Notes under the pieces: model-generated
Told to the model about the DNA's origin: nothing
Database searches by the model: none
What the model saw: the letters and a program-made list of their open reading frames with translations, nothing else
Position numbers and translations under genes: made by a program
Source: Sporomusa sp. KB1
GTDB taxonomy: Bacteria > Bacillota > Negativicutes > Sporomusales > Sporomusaceae
Direction: 5' to 3'
Length of the DNA stretch: 64,000 nucleotides
Assembly: GCF_007830295.1 (NCBI RefSeq)
Contig: NZ_VLKC01000002.1
Location: forward strand, 4,289,185 to 4,353,184
Shown: positions 22,087-31,360 of the stretch, piece by piece
Layout: each line of letters begins with the position of its first letter
How positions within the stretch are numbered: the first letter of the stretch is position 1

Positions 22087-22939
22087 GATTTTTTGGCTGG
22101 CTTCTTATCCTAAGTCGGGTAACACTTGGCTGCGGATACTGCTTACTAATTATTTGCGTAATAGTAATGAGCCAGCTGATATTAATGAACTTGACGGTGG
22201 GCCGATTGCCAGTTCCAGGGTCTGGTTTGATGAATGGACAGGCATTGAGGCATCGGCGCTTAATGATACCATTATTGAGCGGCTGCGCCCTGAGGTTTAT
22301 CGCTGTCTGGTACGGGAAACTAAAGAACCGTTGTTTATGAAAGTACATGACGCCTGGGGGCGGACTGACCGGCAACAACCATTGTTTCCCGCCGATGTGA
22401 CCGGCGGGGTGGTTTATATTATCCGTAATCCGCTGGATATGGTTGCATCCTGCGCAAATCACTGGGGTGTAAGTATTGCAGCAGCGGTGGATAATCTTGT
22501 CAACCCGGATTTTGCTTTAGCACAGTCATCTGCTGCAATAGCCAATCAACTCTGCCAGAAACTTGGCTCCTGGAGCAGTCATGTCCAGAGTTGGGTAGAC
22601 CAAGCTGGTTTGCCCATATGCCTGGTGCGTTATGAGGATTTGCATCAAAATACAGAAGCATTGTTTGAACAAGTAGTGCGTTTTTGCGGGTTGCCCTTTG
22701 ATGAAAAGCGGGTTTGCAAAGCAGTTGCTTTTTCCAATTTTGCTGAGTTAAAACGTCAGGAAGCGGCTAGTGGTTTTAATGAAGGCCCTGTAACGTTATC
22801 CAGTTCTTTTTTTCGCCGCGGTCAAGTGGGCGCCTGGCGGGAGGAATTACCGGCCGAACTGGCAGAGCGGATTATAGAGGCGCATGGTGAGGTTATGCGC
22901 AGGTTTGGCTATTTGGATGCTGATAACAACAACCTTTAA
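22079..22939 (+). CDS. PAPS-dependent sulfotransferase
   Basis: The 286-residue enzyme begins with the 5'-phosphosulfate loop YPKSGNTWLR (residues 10-19) and has the 3'-phosphate motif region VVYIIRNPLDMVASCANHW, plus the C-terminal FFRRGQVGAWREEL (RxGxxGxWK-like). It overlaps the upstream kinase gene by 8 nt, so it is part of the lasso operon. It may sulfate the peptide, for example its Tyr or Ser residues. This is inference. Confidence 0.88.
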   Translation: MGKIFWLASYPKSGNTWLRILLTNYLRNSNEPADINELDGGPIASSRVWFDEWTGIEASALNDTIIERLRPEVYRCLVRETKEPLFMKVHDAWGRTDRQQPLFPADVTGGVVYIIRNPLDMVASCANHWGVSIAAAVDNLVNPDFALAQSSAAIANQLCQKLGSWSSHVQSWVDQAGLPICLVRYEDLHQNTEALFEQVVRFCGLPFDEKRVCKAVAFSNFAELKRQEAASGFNEGPVTLSSSFFRRGQVGAWREELPAELAERIIEAHGEVMRRFGYLDADNNNL

Positions 22940-22958
22940 GATGAAGAGGTGCTGGTAA

Positions 22959-23246
22959 ATGAATTTAGAATTAAATACTAGAATTGTGCGGATTGCTGAT
23001 TTGATGACTACTTCCGTGGATAAAGAAATTATAATTATGAACTTAGCAAAAAATAATTATGTAGCCTTAGATGATATCGGGCGGCGCATCTGGGCTATAT
23101 TAGAAAATCCTTGTCGTATTGATGAGCTTTGTCAGCAATTAAGCCAGGAGTATAAGACTGATTTGGCGCAAGTAACCGCTGATGTGCTGCCGTTTCTGAA
23201 TGAATTGCAGGCTGAGGGTTTGGTGTGTACTGCCGATGAAGTTTAA
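22959..23246 (+). CDS. PqqD-like RiPP recognition element (lasso B1)
   Basis: The 95-residue winged-helix protein has the PqqD pattern: NNYVALDDIGRRIWAILENP followed by IDELCQQLSQEY and LPFLNELQAEGLV. In lasso systems the free-standing B1 binds the leader and hands it to the B2 protease. Here B1 is present while no intact B2 is found. It overlaps the next gene by 11 nt. Confidence 0.87.
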   Translation: MNLELNTRIVRIADLMTTSVDKEIIIMNLAKNNYVALDDIGRRIWAILENPCRIDELCQQLSQEYKTDLAQVTADVLPFLNELQAEGLVCTADEV

Positions 23247-24429
23247 TATAGATCAACTTACACCAGAGCTTCAATTGATGCTGGCACTCCTCAGTGCTGA
23301 TACTATTGCTATTAAAATGGCAAGAATCAATAAACTAATTTCAGAACATATTGATTGGGACTCTTTTTGGCGGCTGATTAACCGTCATGGGGTATATCCG
23401 CAGATTTATGAGCTGTTAAATAGTTTGCCTGGGGGGCTTGTACCGGAAGCAGTAATGCTAACATTACAAAAACAGTGCCATAACAATGCTGCGCAGGCTA
23501 TGAAAAATGCTGGTGAGTTGGTAAGACTAGTACGCATTATGGAAGAAAACGGGATAAAGGTCATAGCTCTCAAGGGACAGACACTGGCACAGCGTCTGTA
23601 TGGCAATATTGCGCTACGAACAACAGGCGACATCGATATCCTGGTAGCAGCCGAGAATTTGGCAAAGGCCGAAGATATTTTAGTTAGCTGCGGTTATCAT
23701 GAGGAGTATGTCGAACAAAGGCTGACTGCCCGGCGTCAGGATATTAATTTTAGAAATGCACATCATAGTAATTTTTTGCATGATGAACGTAAAATACATG
23801 TCGAACTGCACTGGCAGCTTTGCTATTCCGGGTTGGAACTGCCACTGTCTGAAGCGGCAAAGCTTCAAGAAGTAAATTTGGCTGGCTGTTCAGTAGCTAC
23901 GCTTGCTGATGAGCCGTTGTTACTATTTCTGGCACTACATGGCTCGATGCATAGCTGGGTTCAATTGCGGTGGCTATATGATATTGTAATGTTTATGAAG
24001 CCTAACAGTGGTATTGATTGGGAGCGGGTAGCGGTTTTGGCAGAACAGTTAGGTATTAGTACCATTTTCCGGCATACGCTGCTTTTGGCAAACTGTCTTC
24101 TTACTGTGCCGCTGCCAGCAAATTTATCGGCTGCCATTAAGAATGATGGTAAGGCTTGGAAACTAGCTGAATTGTCGTTGCTTCTGTTTCTGGCTCGGGA
24201 ACGAAAGTTTGCTCAACCGACACGCTGGAATAAAGTTTCCTGTTGGCTTAAGGATAAATACTACAATTTGCGCTTGCGGACAGGCTGGAACAGAGCTGAA
24301 TATTTATTCATGCATTTTCGACCGAGTTACAGTGATTTGCAACTTGTTTTTTTCTCAGACCGGTGGTACTTTTTATATTATCTGTTACGGCCTTTTACTT
24401 GGTTACGACGGTCAGTTATGAGACAGTAA
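23236..24429 (+). CDS. Nucleotidyltransferase-family protein of the lasso cluster
   Basis: The 397-residue protein starts at ATG 23236 inside the end of the PqqD gene. It has the NTP_transf_5 hallmarks: IKVIALKGQTLAQRLYG, then LRTTGDIDILV with the metal-binding DxD (about residues 135-137) and HVELHWQL. Homologues occur in paeninodin-like lasso clusters, where they extend the phosphorylated or nucleotidylated tail; the exact reaction here is unknown. Confidence 0.82.
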   Translation: MKFNIDQLTPELQLMLALLSADTIAIKMARINKLISEHIDWDSFWRLINRHGVYPQIYELLNSLPGGLVPEAVMLTLQKQCHNNAAQAMKNAGELVRLVRIMEENGIKVIALKGQTLAQRLYGNIALRTTGDIDILVAAENLAKAEDILVSCGYHEEYVEQRLTARRQDINFRNAHHSNFLHDERKIHVELHWQLCYSGLELPLSEAAKLQEVNLAGCSVATLADEPLLLFLALHGSMHSWVQLRWLYDIVMFMKPNSGIDWERVAVLAEQLGISTIFRHTLLLANCLLTVPLPANLSAAIKNDGKAWKLAELSLLLFLARERKFAQPTRWNKVSCWLKDKYYNLRLRTGWNRAEYLFMHFRPSYSDLQLVFFSDRWYFLYYLLRPFTWLRRSVMRQ

Positions 24430-24455
24430 TTGCAGGCAACAAAGGAAGGAAAATC

Positions 24456-25292
24456 ATGTCAATTGAACTGAGGCAAGTGGAAAAATGGTTTGCGGATAAC
24501 TCCGGCAATGCTATACAGGCTATCGACAAGGTAGATCTTTCGATAGCTGACGGTGAGTTTGTGGCTTTGCTGGGACCGTCTGGCTGTGGAAAATCAACAC
24601 TAATTAATTTGATTGCCGGACTTGATGCGGTTAGTACCGGGGAGTTGTTATTTCAAGGCAAACCGATATGCAATCCTGGTGCTGACCGGGCGGTGGTTTT
24701 TCAGGAAGCAGCATTGTTTCCCTGGTTAACTGTCATCGAAAATATTAAGTTTGCTATTCAAAGCGGTACCGGACGCGAAAAAGCAGACAAGGCGCTGTAT
24801 TACATAAATTTAGTGCATCTTAACAAGTTTAAACACGCTTATCCGTATCAGCTTTCCGGCGGGATGAAGCAACGGGTGGCAATTGCCCGTGCATTGGCGA
24901 CAGATTCGCCTGTTTTGTTAATGGATGAACCATTTGCGGCGTTGGATGAGCAAACCAGAATGATGCTCCAAGCAGAATTGCTACGAATTTGGCAGTATAC
25001 GAAGAAAACTGTTGTATTTGTTACTCATCATATTCGTGAGGCTATTTATCTTGCAGAACGTATTGTCTTGTTTAGCTATCGTCCGGCAAGGGTGATCAAA
25101 GAATATTCAATTAGTATACCAAGACCGCGTGTGCCAGACAATTTTGCTGCAGCACAATTAGAAGCGGAGATATTAGCCTATTTGAAAATTGAAATGGAAA
25201 AGGCGGTAGCAGAGGAAATTGGCGAGGAGTATCTATTGGAAGCGGCTGCTAGTAGTAGCGATATTGGTGATCGTATGGGAAGTAGTATATAG
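24456..25292 (+). CDS. ABC importer ATPase, sulfonate/nitrate/taurine type
   Basis: The 278-residue ATPase starts at ATG 24456 behind AAGGAAGGA. It has Walker A GPSGCGKST, Q-loop VVFQEAALFPWLTV, signature LSGGMKQRVAIARAL, Walker B VLLMDEPFAALDEQT and the H-loop FVTHH. The FPW after the Q-loop is typical of the SsuB/TauB/NrtD group. It energises uptake with the overlapping permease and lipoprotein genes. Confidence 0.9.
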   Translation: MSIELRQVEKWFADNSGNAIQAIDKVDLSIADGEFVALLGPSGCGKSTLINLIAGLDAVSTGELLFQGKPICNPGADRAVVFQEAALFPWLTVIENIKFAIQSGTGREKADKALYYINLVHLNKFKHAYPYQLSGGMKQRVAIARALATDSPVLLMDEPFAALDEQTRMMLQAELLRIWQYTKKTVVFVTHHIREAIYLAERIVLFSYRPARVIKEYSISIPRPRVPDNFAAAQLEAEILAYLKIEMEKAVAEEIGEEYLLEAAASSSDIGDRMGSSI

Positions 25293-25977
25293 ACTGGGGT
25301 TTTGGCCACCGTTTCTGTTGCCGTCGCCATATCAGGTAGGACTGACATTGTGGTATGGCGTTGCTGATTTTTCGTTAGTAATTGCTGTCTTAGCAAGCTT
25401 TCAGCGGCTTATTATCGGCTATGTACTGGCGGTGGTATTGGGAACGCTCTTAGGAGTGGCATTAGCAAAGGTTCGCTGGCTTGATGATACGGTTGGATTC
25501 TTGATTTTGAGTGTACAGACTGTACCCAGTATTGTCTGGCTGCCGCTTGCCTTGTTATGGTTTGGGCTAAATGATAAGGCGGTTATTTTTGTAGTGGTAA
25601 TTGGTGCTTTATGTACGATGGTAATTAGTGTGAAAACGGCAATACAGGGCGTATCCCCGCTTTTAATCCGTGTTGCCAGAACTTTGAGTTATCGTAATAT
25701 TCGTTTGTTTTTTAAGGTTTGTCTTCCAGCTGGCTTGCCTGGGATTATTACGGGTTTGCGTTTGGCCTGGGCATTTGCCTGGCGATCATTAATGGCAGGT
25801 GAGCTGATTGGGAGTGGTTCAGGTTTAGGACAGGTGCTGATGACTGGGCGTAATCTGGGTGATATGAGTCTGATAATTGCGGTTATGATCATAATTAGTG
25901 TACTGGGGTCTGGGATTGAGTTATTACTGTTTCAAAGGCTGGAGGCAAATGTATTGAAAAAATGGGGTCATACATAG
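25219..25977 (+). CDS. ABC importer permease, sulfonate/nitrate/taurine type
   Basis: The 252-residue SsuC/TauC-like membrane protein has about six hydrophobic segments and the EAA-type loop (ARTLSYRNIRLFFKVCLPAGLPGIITGLRLAWAFAW). The start is TTG 25219 behind GAGGAA, overlapping the ATPase gene by 74 nt. Confidence 0.9.
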   Translation: MARSIYWKRLLVVAILVIVWEVVYRLGFWPPFLLPSPYQVGLTLWYGVADFSLVIAVLASFQRLIIGYVLAVVLGTLLGVALAKVRWLDDTVGFLILSVQTVPSIVWLPLALLWFGLNDKAVIFVVVIGALCTMVISVKTAIQGVSPLLIRVARTLSYRNIRLFFKVCLPAGLPGIITGLRLAWAFAWRSLMAGELIGSGSGLGQVLMTGRNLGDMSLIIAVMIIISVLGSGIELLLFQRLEANVLKKWGHT

Positions 25978-26032
25978 TGATTAAAAGCGTTTTTTTGTGA
26001 TACCTTGCTGTGATATTTGGGGAGGATTTTAT

Positions 26033-27013
26033 ATGCTTAGTCGGAAACGGTCTTTTACTATAATAGGTAGTATGCTTATAGTTTTTCTGTTTGTGTTTTT
26101 GTCAGGTTGCAGCCAAAAGCAAGTGGGGCAGCCTAAACTAAGGTTAGGTTTTTTTCCGAACGTTACTCATGCTCCAGCTTTGGTCGGGATAGACCAAGGC
26201 TTTTTCCAAAACGAGTTAGGGGAGCTTAGGCTGGAAACGCGAGTTTTCTCTGCCGGACCTGAATTAATGGAAGCCATGGCAGCCGGAGAAATTGATGTGG
26301 CTTACATTGGTCCAGGACCGGCTTTAACCGGCTTCGCCCGCGGAGTGCCGCTGCAAATTATTTCCGGAGCCAGTAATGCTGGTGCTGTGCTGGTGGCTGA
26401 TCCAAAATGTGATATTAACAGTTTGCAAGACCTGGCTGGTAAGAAGATTGCTATACCGCAGTATGGGAATACCCAGGATATTTGTTTACGGCATCTGTTA
26501 GTGGAAAACGGCCTGAAGGATAAGGCTAAGGGGGGAAATGTGGAGATTTTTCAGGCTGCACCAGCTGATGTGTTGTCCCTATTTAGCCAAAATCAGGTCG
26601 ATGCAGCGCTGGTACCTGAGCCGTGGGGGGCAATATTGGAACAAAAAGGTGGAGCTAAGCTGGTGTTGGATTGGAATCATATTTGGAAACAGGGCAACTA
26701 TCCCACTGCTGTCGTTATTGCTAAAAAAGACTATGTTGAAAAAAATCCATCTATAATAAAAGCTTTTTTAACTGCTCATCAAAAAGCGGTTGAGTTTATA
26801 AACCAACATCCTGATGAACGGGGTAAAATAGTAAACAATCAACTAAAGATTATAACAAATAAGGAAGTTCCGGCAGAGGTATTAGAGACTGCTTTTCGAC
26901 GTACCCAAGCGACTATTGATATTGACTGGCAAGTATTGCAGGAGTATGCCGATATATTAGTTGAGGCCGGTTATTTGAAAGAAAAAGTCGATATCTCGCG
27001 AATGAGGATGTAA
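26033..27013 (+). CDS. Substrate-binding lipoprotein of the importer
   Basis: The 326-residue protein has a signal peptide ending in lipobox LSGC (Cys26). The mature part is SsuA/TauA-like: LRLGFFPNVTHAPALVGIDQGFF, IDVAYIGPGPAL and VDAALVPEPWGA. Start ATG 26033 behind GGAGG. The ligand could be an aliphatic sulfonate, sulfate ester or similar. Its place behind a sulfotransferase cluster makes sulfur supply plausible but unproven. Confidence 0.88.
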   Translation: MLSRKRSFTIIGSMLIVFLFVFLSGCSQKQVGQPKLRLGFFPNVTHAPALVGIDQGFFQNELGELRLETRVFSAGPELMEAMAAGEIDVAYIGPGPALTGFARGVPLQIISGASNAGAVLVADPKCDINSLQDLAGKKIAIPQYGNTQDICLRHLLVENGLKDKAKGGNVEIFQAAPADVLSLFSQNQVDAALVPEPWGAILEQKGGAKLVLDWNHIWKQGNYPTAVVIAKKDYVEKNPSIIKAFLTAHQKAVEFINQHPDERGKIVNNQLKIITNKEVPAEVLETAFRRTQATIDIDWQVLQEYADILVEAGYLKEKVDISRMRM

Positions 27014-27152
27014 AAGCCTTTTAGTACTTACGGCTTTCCAACTGCCTGGGTTAATTTTATTACAATATTTGTTACAATTACCTATAAACAATATAAATTA
27101 CATAGAAACCCCAATAGCGATAATCCAGTATAAAAGGCGATGGTAAACGTAT

Positions 27153-27188
27153 AAAAACAGTGGATAAAAATCCCCTGTTTTATTTTTT
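27153..27188 (+). terminator. Intrinsic terminator
   Basis: AAAACAG-T-GGAT / ATCC-C-CTGTTTT with an AAAA loop, followed by TATTTTTT. It lies within the 230-bp gap before the HerA-like gene. Confidence 0.6.
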
Positions 27189-27243
27189 GCTTTTAGTACA
27201 CACTAAAGTTGCAAGCAAATTATAAATTAAGGGGGCAAAACAT

Positions 27244-28761
27244 ATGTCAGAGTATAAAGGCCGCCTTACTTATGCAAAAGGCACCTATATGGAATTTGTC
27301 GTTGCTCCTAACCAAGATGTTGATTTTGGCAATATTTTAGTTGTTGAAGGCAAAAACCAGGATCGATTTTATATTCGCGCGTATGACTTTAAGATTAAGT
27401 CACGTTGGTCAGGAATGAATGGTGTCAGCTATTTAATGAGCAAGCTTGATGAAAATGGGCAAGTGGCTAATCAAGAAGAGCTTGACTTTTACTTGGGCGG
27501 TAACCATACTGTAAAAATTGGTATTGCCGAACAGCTTTGTTATGTTGATGCTGAGGGGCAGATATTTAACCCTAAAACTTGTCCTGATTTTTTTTGTGAG
27601 GTTCGTGGTTTATCTGCCGATGATACCGCTTTATTAGATGAAATGAAGGGTGACCTTGAAATTGGTTATTTAAAAAGCGGCCGGGAAGTCCTTAAGTTAC
27701 CTGTCGGTATATTTGGGTCTAAAGCCATCACCGAACATATCGGCATTTTTGGCACAACCGGATCAGGGAAAAGTAATCTTGTAAAAGTACTTTCCAGTTC
27801 GATTATTGACAGCAACAACTACGGATTGCTAATTTTTGATGTTCATAATGAATATTACCATGATTTGTCACTCCACCCTAAAGTGAATGATCGACTAGTG
27901 GTTTATAATACCAACCCTGAACCTGAACGGAAAAATGTGAATAAACTTGTGTTAAACTATAATGAAGTTGATCCTGAAGATATTACGGCTTGCGCAACCT
28001 TCAGTGACCCGCAGCTTGATGCTATCTATAAGCTGTCGTCTGTTTGGCAGGATCGCTGGATGGAGTATATTTTAAAATATGAGGCTGAGGATATTATTGA
28101 AGAGATAGCCGGTTGTACCGGTCAGAAATTTCAATCCCGTACAATCAGTAAGATCAAAAGTATTTGCTGGAACCTGGAGCAAGAGTTGAATATTCATGAT
28201 GAAATAGGGGCTTCCGGAGAAATAACTGCGGTTGGGCAAATGCTAAAGGATTTGGAACAAGGTAAAGTGGTATTGATTGAACTTAAAAATATCTCCCCTG
28301 TCGGTGAGCAGGCGTTGTCAACCTTGTTGTCAAAAAAGCTGCTGCACCATTATGCTAATAAGTCCGAACTGGCACGTTCTGAGGCTAAGCCAATATTAAT
28401 TGTCCTTGAAGAAGCACATCGTTTCCTGGGTAAAAAGGAACAAAGTACCCAAAATGTATTTGCCAGACTAGTTAGCGAAGCCCGAAAATTTAATATTGGG
28501 TTATGTGTTGTAGACCAACAACCCCGCCTATTAGCAGATAAAGTATTGTCACAACTAAATACCTTATTTATATTAGGCCTGGCTTCCAAAGCGGACCGAG
28601 GTAAGCTGGAGTCTATGTGCCGCAAGGATATATTGCAGCAGCGCAATGAAATTAAAAATCTGGATTGCGGGGAAATGATTATCGCTACAAATTATATGCG
28701 CTTTGCTGCCCCGGTAAAGGTTCACAAATTTGAGGAGTATTTAACGGCATTAGCAATTTGA
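27244..28761 (+). CDS. HerA-like ATPase (DUF87/FtsK-HerA family)
   Basis: The 505-residue protein has an N-terminal beta-barrel-like domain. Its motor domain has Walker A FGTTGSGKSNL (about 168), Walker B ILIVLEEAHR (about 384) and the sensor/arginine region CVVDQQPRLLADKVLSQLNTLFILGL. HerA hexamers pump or clear DNA, usually with a NurA nuclease. No NurA-like or defence gene is adjacent, and it is upstream of yqfC. It starts at ATG 27244 behind AAGGGGGC. Confidence 0.85.
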   Translation: MSEYKGRLTYAKGTYMEFVVAPNQDVDFGNILVVEGKNQDRFYIRAYDFKIKSRWSGMNGVSYLMSKLDENGQVANQEELDFYLGGNHTVKIGIAEQLCYVDAEGQIFNPKTCPDFFCEVRGLSADDTALLDEMKGDLEIGYLKSGREVLKLPVGIFGSKAITEHIGIFGTTGSGKSNLVKVLSSSIIDSNNYGLLIFDVHNEYYHDLSLHPKVNDRLVVYNTNPEPERKNVNKLVLNYNEVDPEDITACATFSDPQLDAIYKLSSVWQDRWMEYILKYEAEDIIEEIAGCTGQKFQSRTISKIKSICWNLEQELNIHDEIGASGEITAVGQMLKDLEQGKVVLIELKNISPVGEQALSTLLSKKLLHHYANKSELARSEAKPILIVLEEAHRFLGKKEQSTQNVFARLVSEARKFNIGLCVVDQQPRLLADKVLSQLNTLFILGLASKADRGKLESMCRKDILQQRNEIKNLDCGEMIIATNYMRFAAPVKVHKFEEYLTALAI

Positions 28762-28846
28762 ATAGCGTACTTTACTGAAACTCCCCTTCTCATGTACTAA
28801 TTAGCCTATTGATAGGCATAGATTGGTATATGAGGGGGGATTTTAC

Positions 28847-29122
28847 ATGTTACGCCGTAAGGGAAGATTACAATCTTTGGCTGGACTTTTGGAAATACCA
28901 CAAGATATTGTGATGGATTTGCCGCGCATAACGATGCTTGGCAATAAACAACTGCTAGTTGAAAATCACAAAGGGATAATTGAATATACCCCTTCGCTTG
29001 TTCGAATAAAACTCAGTCAGGGAGAATTGTTTATTTATGGTCAAATGTTAACCTTAGGAAATCTCCAAGCTGAGCAAATTCTAGTTGAAGGTGTGGTGCA
29101 AAAGGTTAATTATGATATTTAA
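28847..29122 (+). CDS. yqfC: Sporulation protein YqfC
   Basis: The 91-residue protein starts at ATG 28847 behind GAGGGGGG. It has the YqfC features LEIPQDIVMDLPRITMLGN and LVENHKGIIEYTPSLVRI. The family is made in the mother cell and with YqfD supports endospore formation. It overlaps yqfD, as in Bacillus. Its presence implies a spore former. Confidence 0.9.
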   Translation: MLRRKGRLQSLAGLLEIPQDIVMDLPRITMLGNKQLLVENHKGIIEYTPSLVRIKLSQGELFIYGQMLTLGNLQAEQILVEGVVQKVNYDI

Positions 29123-30323
29123 TGCGAATTATCTGCGTGGCGCCGTGAAAATCCGCCTCAGCGGCCCTATGCCTGAGCGGTTTATTAACCTTTGTATTGT
29201 TGAACAAATTTTACTATGGGGTATTACTAAAACTGATGAAGATTTGATTGCCTGGATCAGGTTGGAGGATTTTTTTCGAATTCGACCTTTGGTGATATGC
29301 AGTCATATCAAAGTAAAAGTACTGGCATATCGCGGTTTGCCTTTCGTTATCAAACGTATCAAACAGCGAAAAATGCTGCTGCTTGGAGGTATTTTATTTT
29401 TTGCTTTGCTCTATACCTTGTCTTCTTACATTTGGTTTGTTGAGATTACTGGTCTAAAAAATATACCTGATCAAGAAGTACGAACTATTGCCGAGCAGTA
29501 TGGTTTGAAGGCGGGTACTATAAAAAATAATATTAATAGCAAGGCGGTTGAACGGGAAATAGCATTACATGTTCCTGAAGTAGCGTGGGTAGGAATTAAT
29601 TTTACCGGGACCCGGGCAGTTGTAGAAATCGTTGAAAAAACCATGCCTAAACAGGAAGATAAAGCTCCGGCGCACCTTGTTGCCGGCAAAGATGGCGTAA
29701 TTAATGAAATTATTGTTTTAGCCGGGCAGGCGGCAGTGAAAAATGGTGATACCGTCAAGAAAGGTGATCTGCTAATAAATGGAGTCTTTCTTGAACCTGC
29801 ACCAGCGGCACTTGAAGGTCAGCCGTCAATTAGTAACATACCAAGGGAACTTCGCGCCAGAGGCATTATCAAAGCACGGATATGGTATGAAGGCTATGCG
29901 GAAATCGAATTAAAACAAGCTACAGTTACCCGTACCGGTAATCAACAAATAGCGGTAGCTATGAAAATTGGCAGTTCTGAGGTATCATTTAATGAGCTGC
30001 CAGAGCCGCCATACCCAGAATATGAAACTGAGATTATATATAAACAATTGCCACTATGGAGGAATAGGGAGGTAGTTGTCGAATCAACTATTACAATATA
30101 CCATGAAATAAACACCGAACATAAAGAAAAATCGTTTGAAGAAGCACGCAATGAGGCTCATGCCAAAGCCCTCCAGGCAGTGCAAAGCAGTATTCCTGAA
30201 ACAGCCCAAATAGTATCGCGCAATTATGAAGTATTAAAAACTCCGGCAGAGGACATAGTTAGAGTAAAAGTAAATGTGGAAACCATCGAAGATATTGGGC
30301 AAACTATAAATATTTATCAGTAA
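29112..30323 (+). CDS. yqfD: Sporulation protein YqfD
   Basis: The 403-residue protein starts at ATG 29112, overlapping yqfC by 11 nt. It contains a cytosolic start, a membrane segment (about residues 93-112), a POTRA-like part (VEITGLKNIPDQEV) and a beta-rich extracytoplasmic domain. It is a stage IV sporulation protein family member, required late in Bacillus sporulation. Confidence 0.88.
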   Translation: MIFNANYLRGAVKIRLSGPMPERFINLCIVEQILLWGITKTDEDLIAWIRLEDFFRIRPLVICSHIKVKVLAYRGLPFVIKRIKQRKMLLLGGILFFALLYTLSSYIWFVEITGLKNIPDQEVRTIAEQYGLKAGTIKNNINSKAVEREIALHVPEVAWVGINFTGTRAVVEIVEKTMPKQEDKAPAHLVAGKDGVINEIIVLAGQAAVKNGDTVKKGDLLINGVFLEPAPAALEGQPSISNIPRELRARGIIKARIWYEGYAEIELKQATVTRTGNQQIAVAMKIGSSEVSFNELPEPPYPEYETEIIYKQLPLWRNREVVVESTITIYHEINTEHKEKSFEEARNEAHAKALQAVQSSIPETAQIVSRNYEVLKTPAEDIVRVKVNVETIEDIGQTINIYQ

Positions 30324-30349
30324 TTATTCTAGTAGGGGGCATTGTTTTT

Positions 30350-31303
30350 TTGGAAAAACGAATTAATTTTGTAGATACTAAGGAAGCTATCGCTGTTTTA
30401 GGAAGAAATGACGAATATCTAGGATTAATTAACCAACATTTTTCCTGTAGAATGACAGCAAGGGGAACAGAATTAATTTTGGATGGCAAAGATGGTGAAG
30501 TCGGACAGCTTACTCGTTTGTTTACTGAGCTTAGTTATCTGTATAGAGAAGGCAATCCGGTAACAAGCCATGATGTACGGTATAGTATTCAGATGATTCT
30601 TGATGGTCAGGCGGATTTTCTTCACCAAATGTTTGCCGATACTGTTTTGGTTACAGCCAGAGGTCGTCATATTAAGCCCAAAACCCTTGGGCAGAGCTAC
30701 TATTTGGAGGCCATTCGCCGTAATCATATTACCTTCGGAATAGGGCCGGCAGGAACAGGGAAGACTTATCTTGCGGTTGCTATGGCAGCATTTTCCTTGA
30801 AAAATAAGCAAGTAGAAAAAATCATTTTAACTCGTCCAGCAGTGGAAGCTGGTGAAAAGCTTGGTTTTTTACCTGGGGATTTACAAGAAAAGGTTGATCC
30901 TTATTTGCGGCCTTTGTATGATGCCATGTATGATATCATGGGAATAGATACTGTACAAAAGTATATGGCCAAAAATATTATTGAAGTGGCACCCTTAGCT
31001 TATATGCGGGGACGTACACTTGAGGATTCCTTTATCATCTTGGACGAAGCCCAAAACACAACTGCTGAGCAAATGAAAATGTTTTTAACAAGAATGGGCT
31101 TTGGTTCAAAAATGGTAATAACCGGTGACATAACCCAAATTGATTTACCAACAGGGGTTAAATCAGGTCTTAAGCATGCCCAAGCTGTGCTGGCCGAGGT
31201 GCCTGGTATTGCAATGCTTACCTTAAACGAAGGTGATGTAGTACGACATGAAATAGTCAGCCGTATCATCAAGGCTTACGCACAGTATGATCAAAAGCAA
31301 TAA
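30350..31303 (+). CDS. phoH: PhoH-like ATPase
   Basis: The 317-residue protein has an N-terminal KH-like region and the PhoH P-loop ATPase: GIGPAGTGKTYLAV (about 130), RPAVEAGEKLGFLPGDLQEKVDPY and FIILDEAQNTT. It is an RNA-binding or helicase-like ATPase located upstream of ybeY in many Firmicutes, suggesting rRNA or ribosome maturation. The start is TTG 30350 behind TAGGGGG. Confidence 0.92.
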   Translation: MEKRINFVDTKEAIAVLGRNDEYLGLINQHFSCRMTARGTELILDGKDGEVGQLTRLFTELSYLYREGNPVTSHDVRYSIQMILDGQADFLHQMFADTVLVTARGRHIKPKTLGQSYYLEAIRRNHITFGIGPAGTGKTYLAVAMAAFSLKNKQVEKIILTRPAVEAGEKLGFLPGDLQEKVDPYLRPLYDAMYDIMGIDTVQKYMAKNIIEVAPLAYMRGRTLEDSFIILDEAQNTTAEQMKMFLTRMGFGSKMVITGDITQIDLPTGVKSGLKHAQAVLAEVPGIAMLTLNEGDVVRHEIVSRIIKAYAQYDQKQ

Positions 31304-31360
31304 CTATAGCTCGCGTTGGTTCTGCAAAACGCTGAGCAGTGGTATGGAGTGAAAAAGAAG

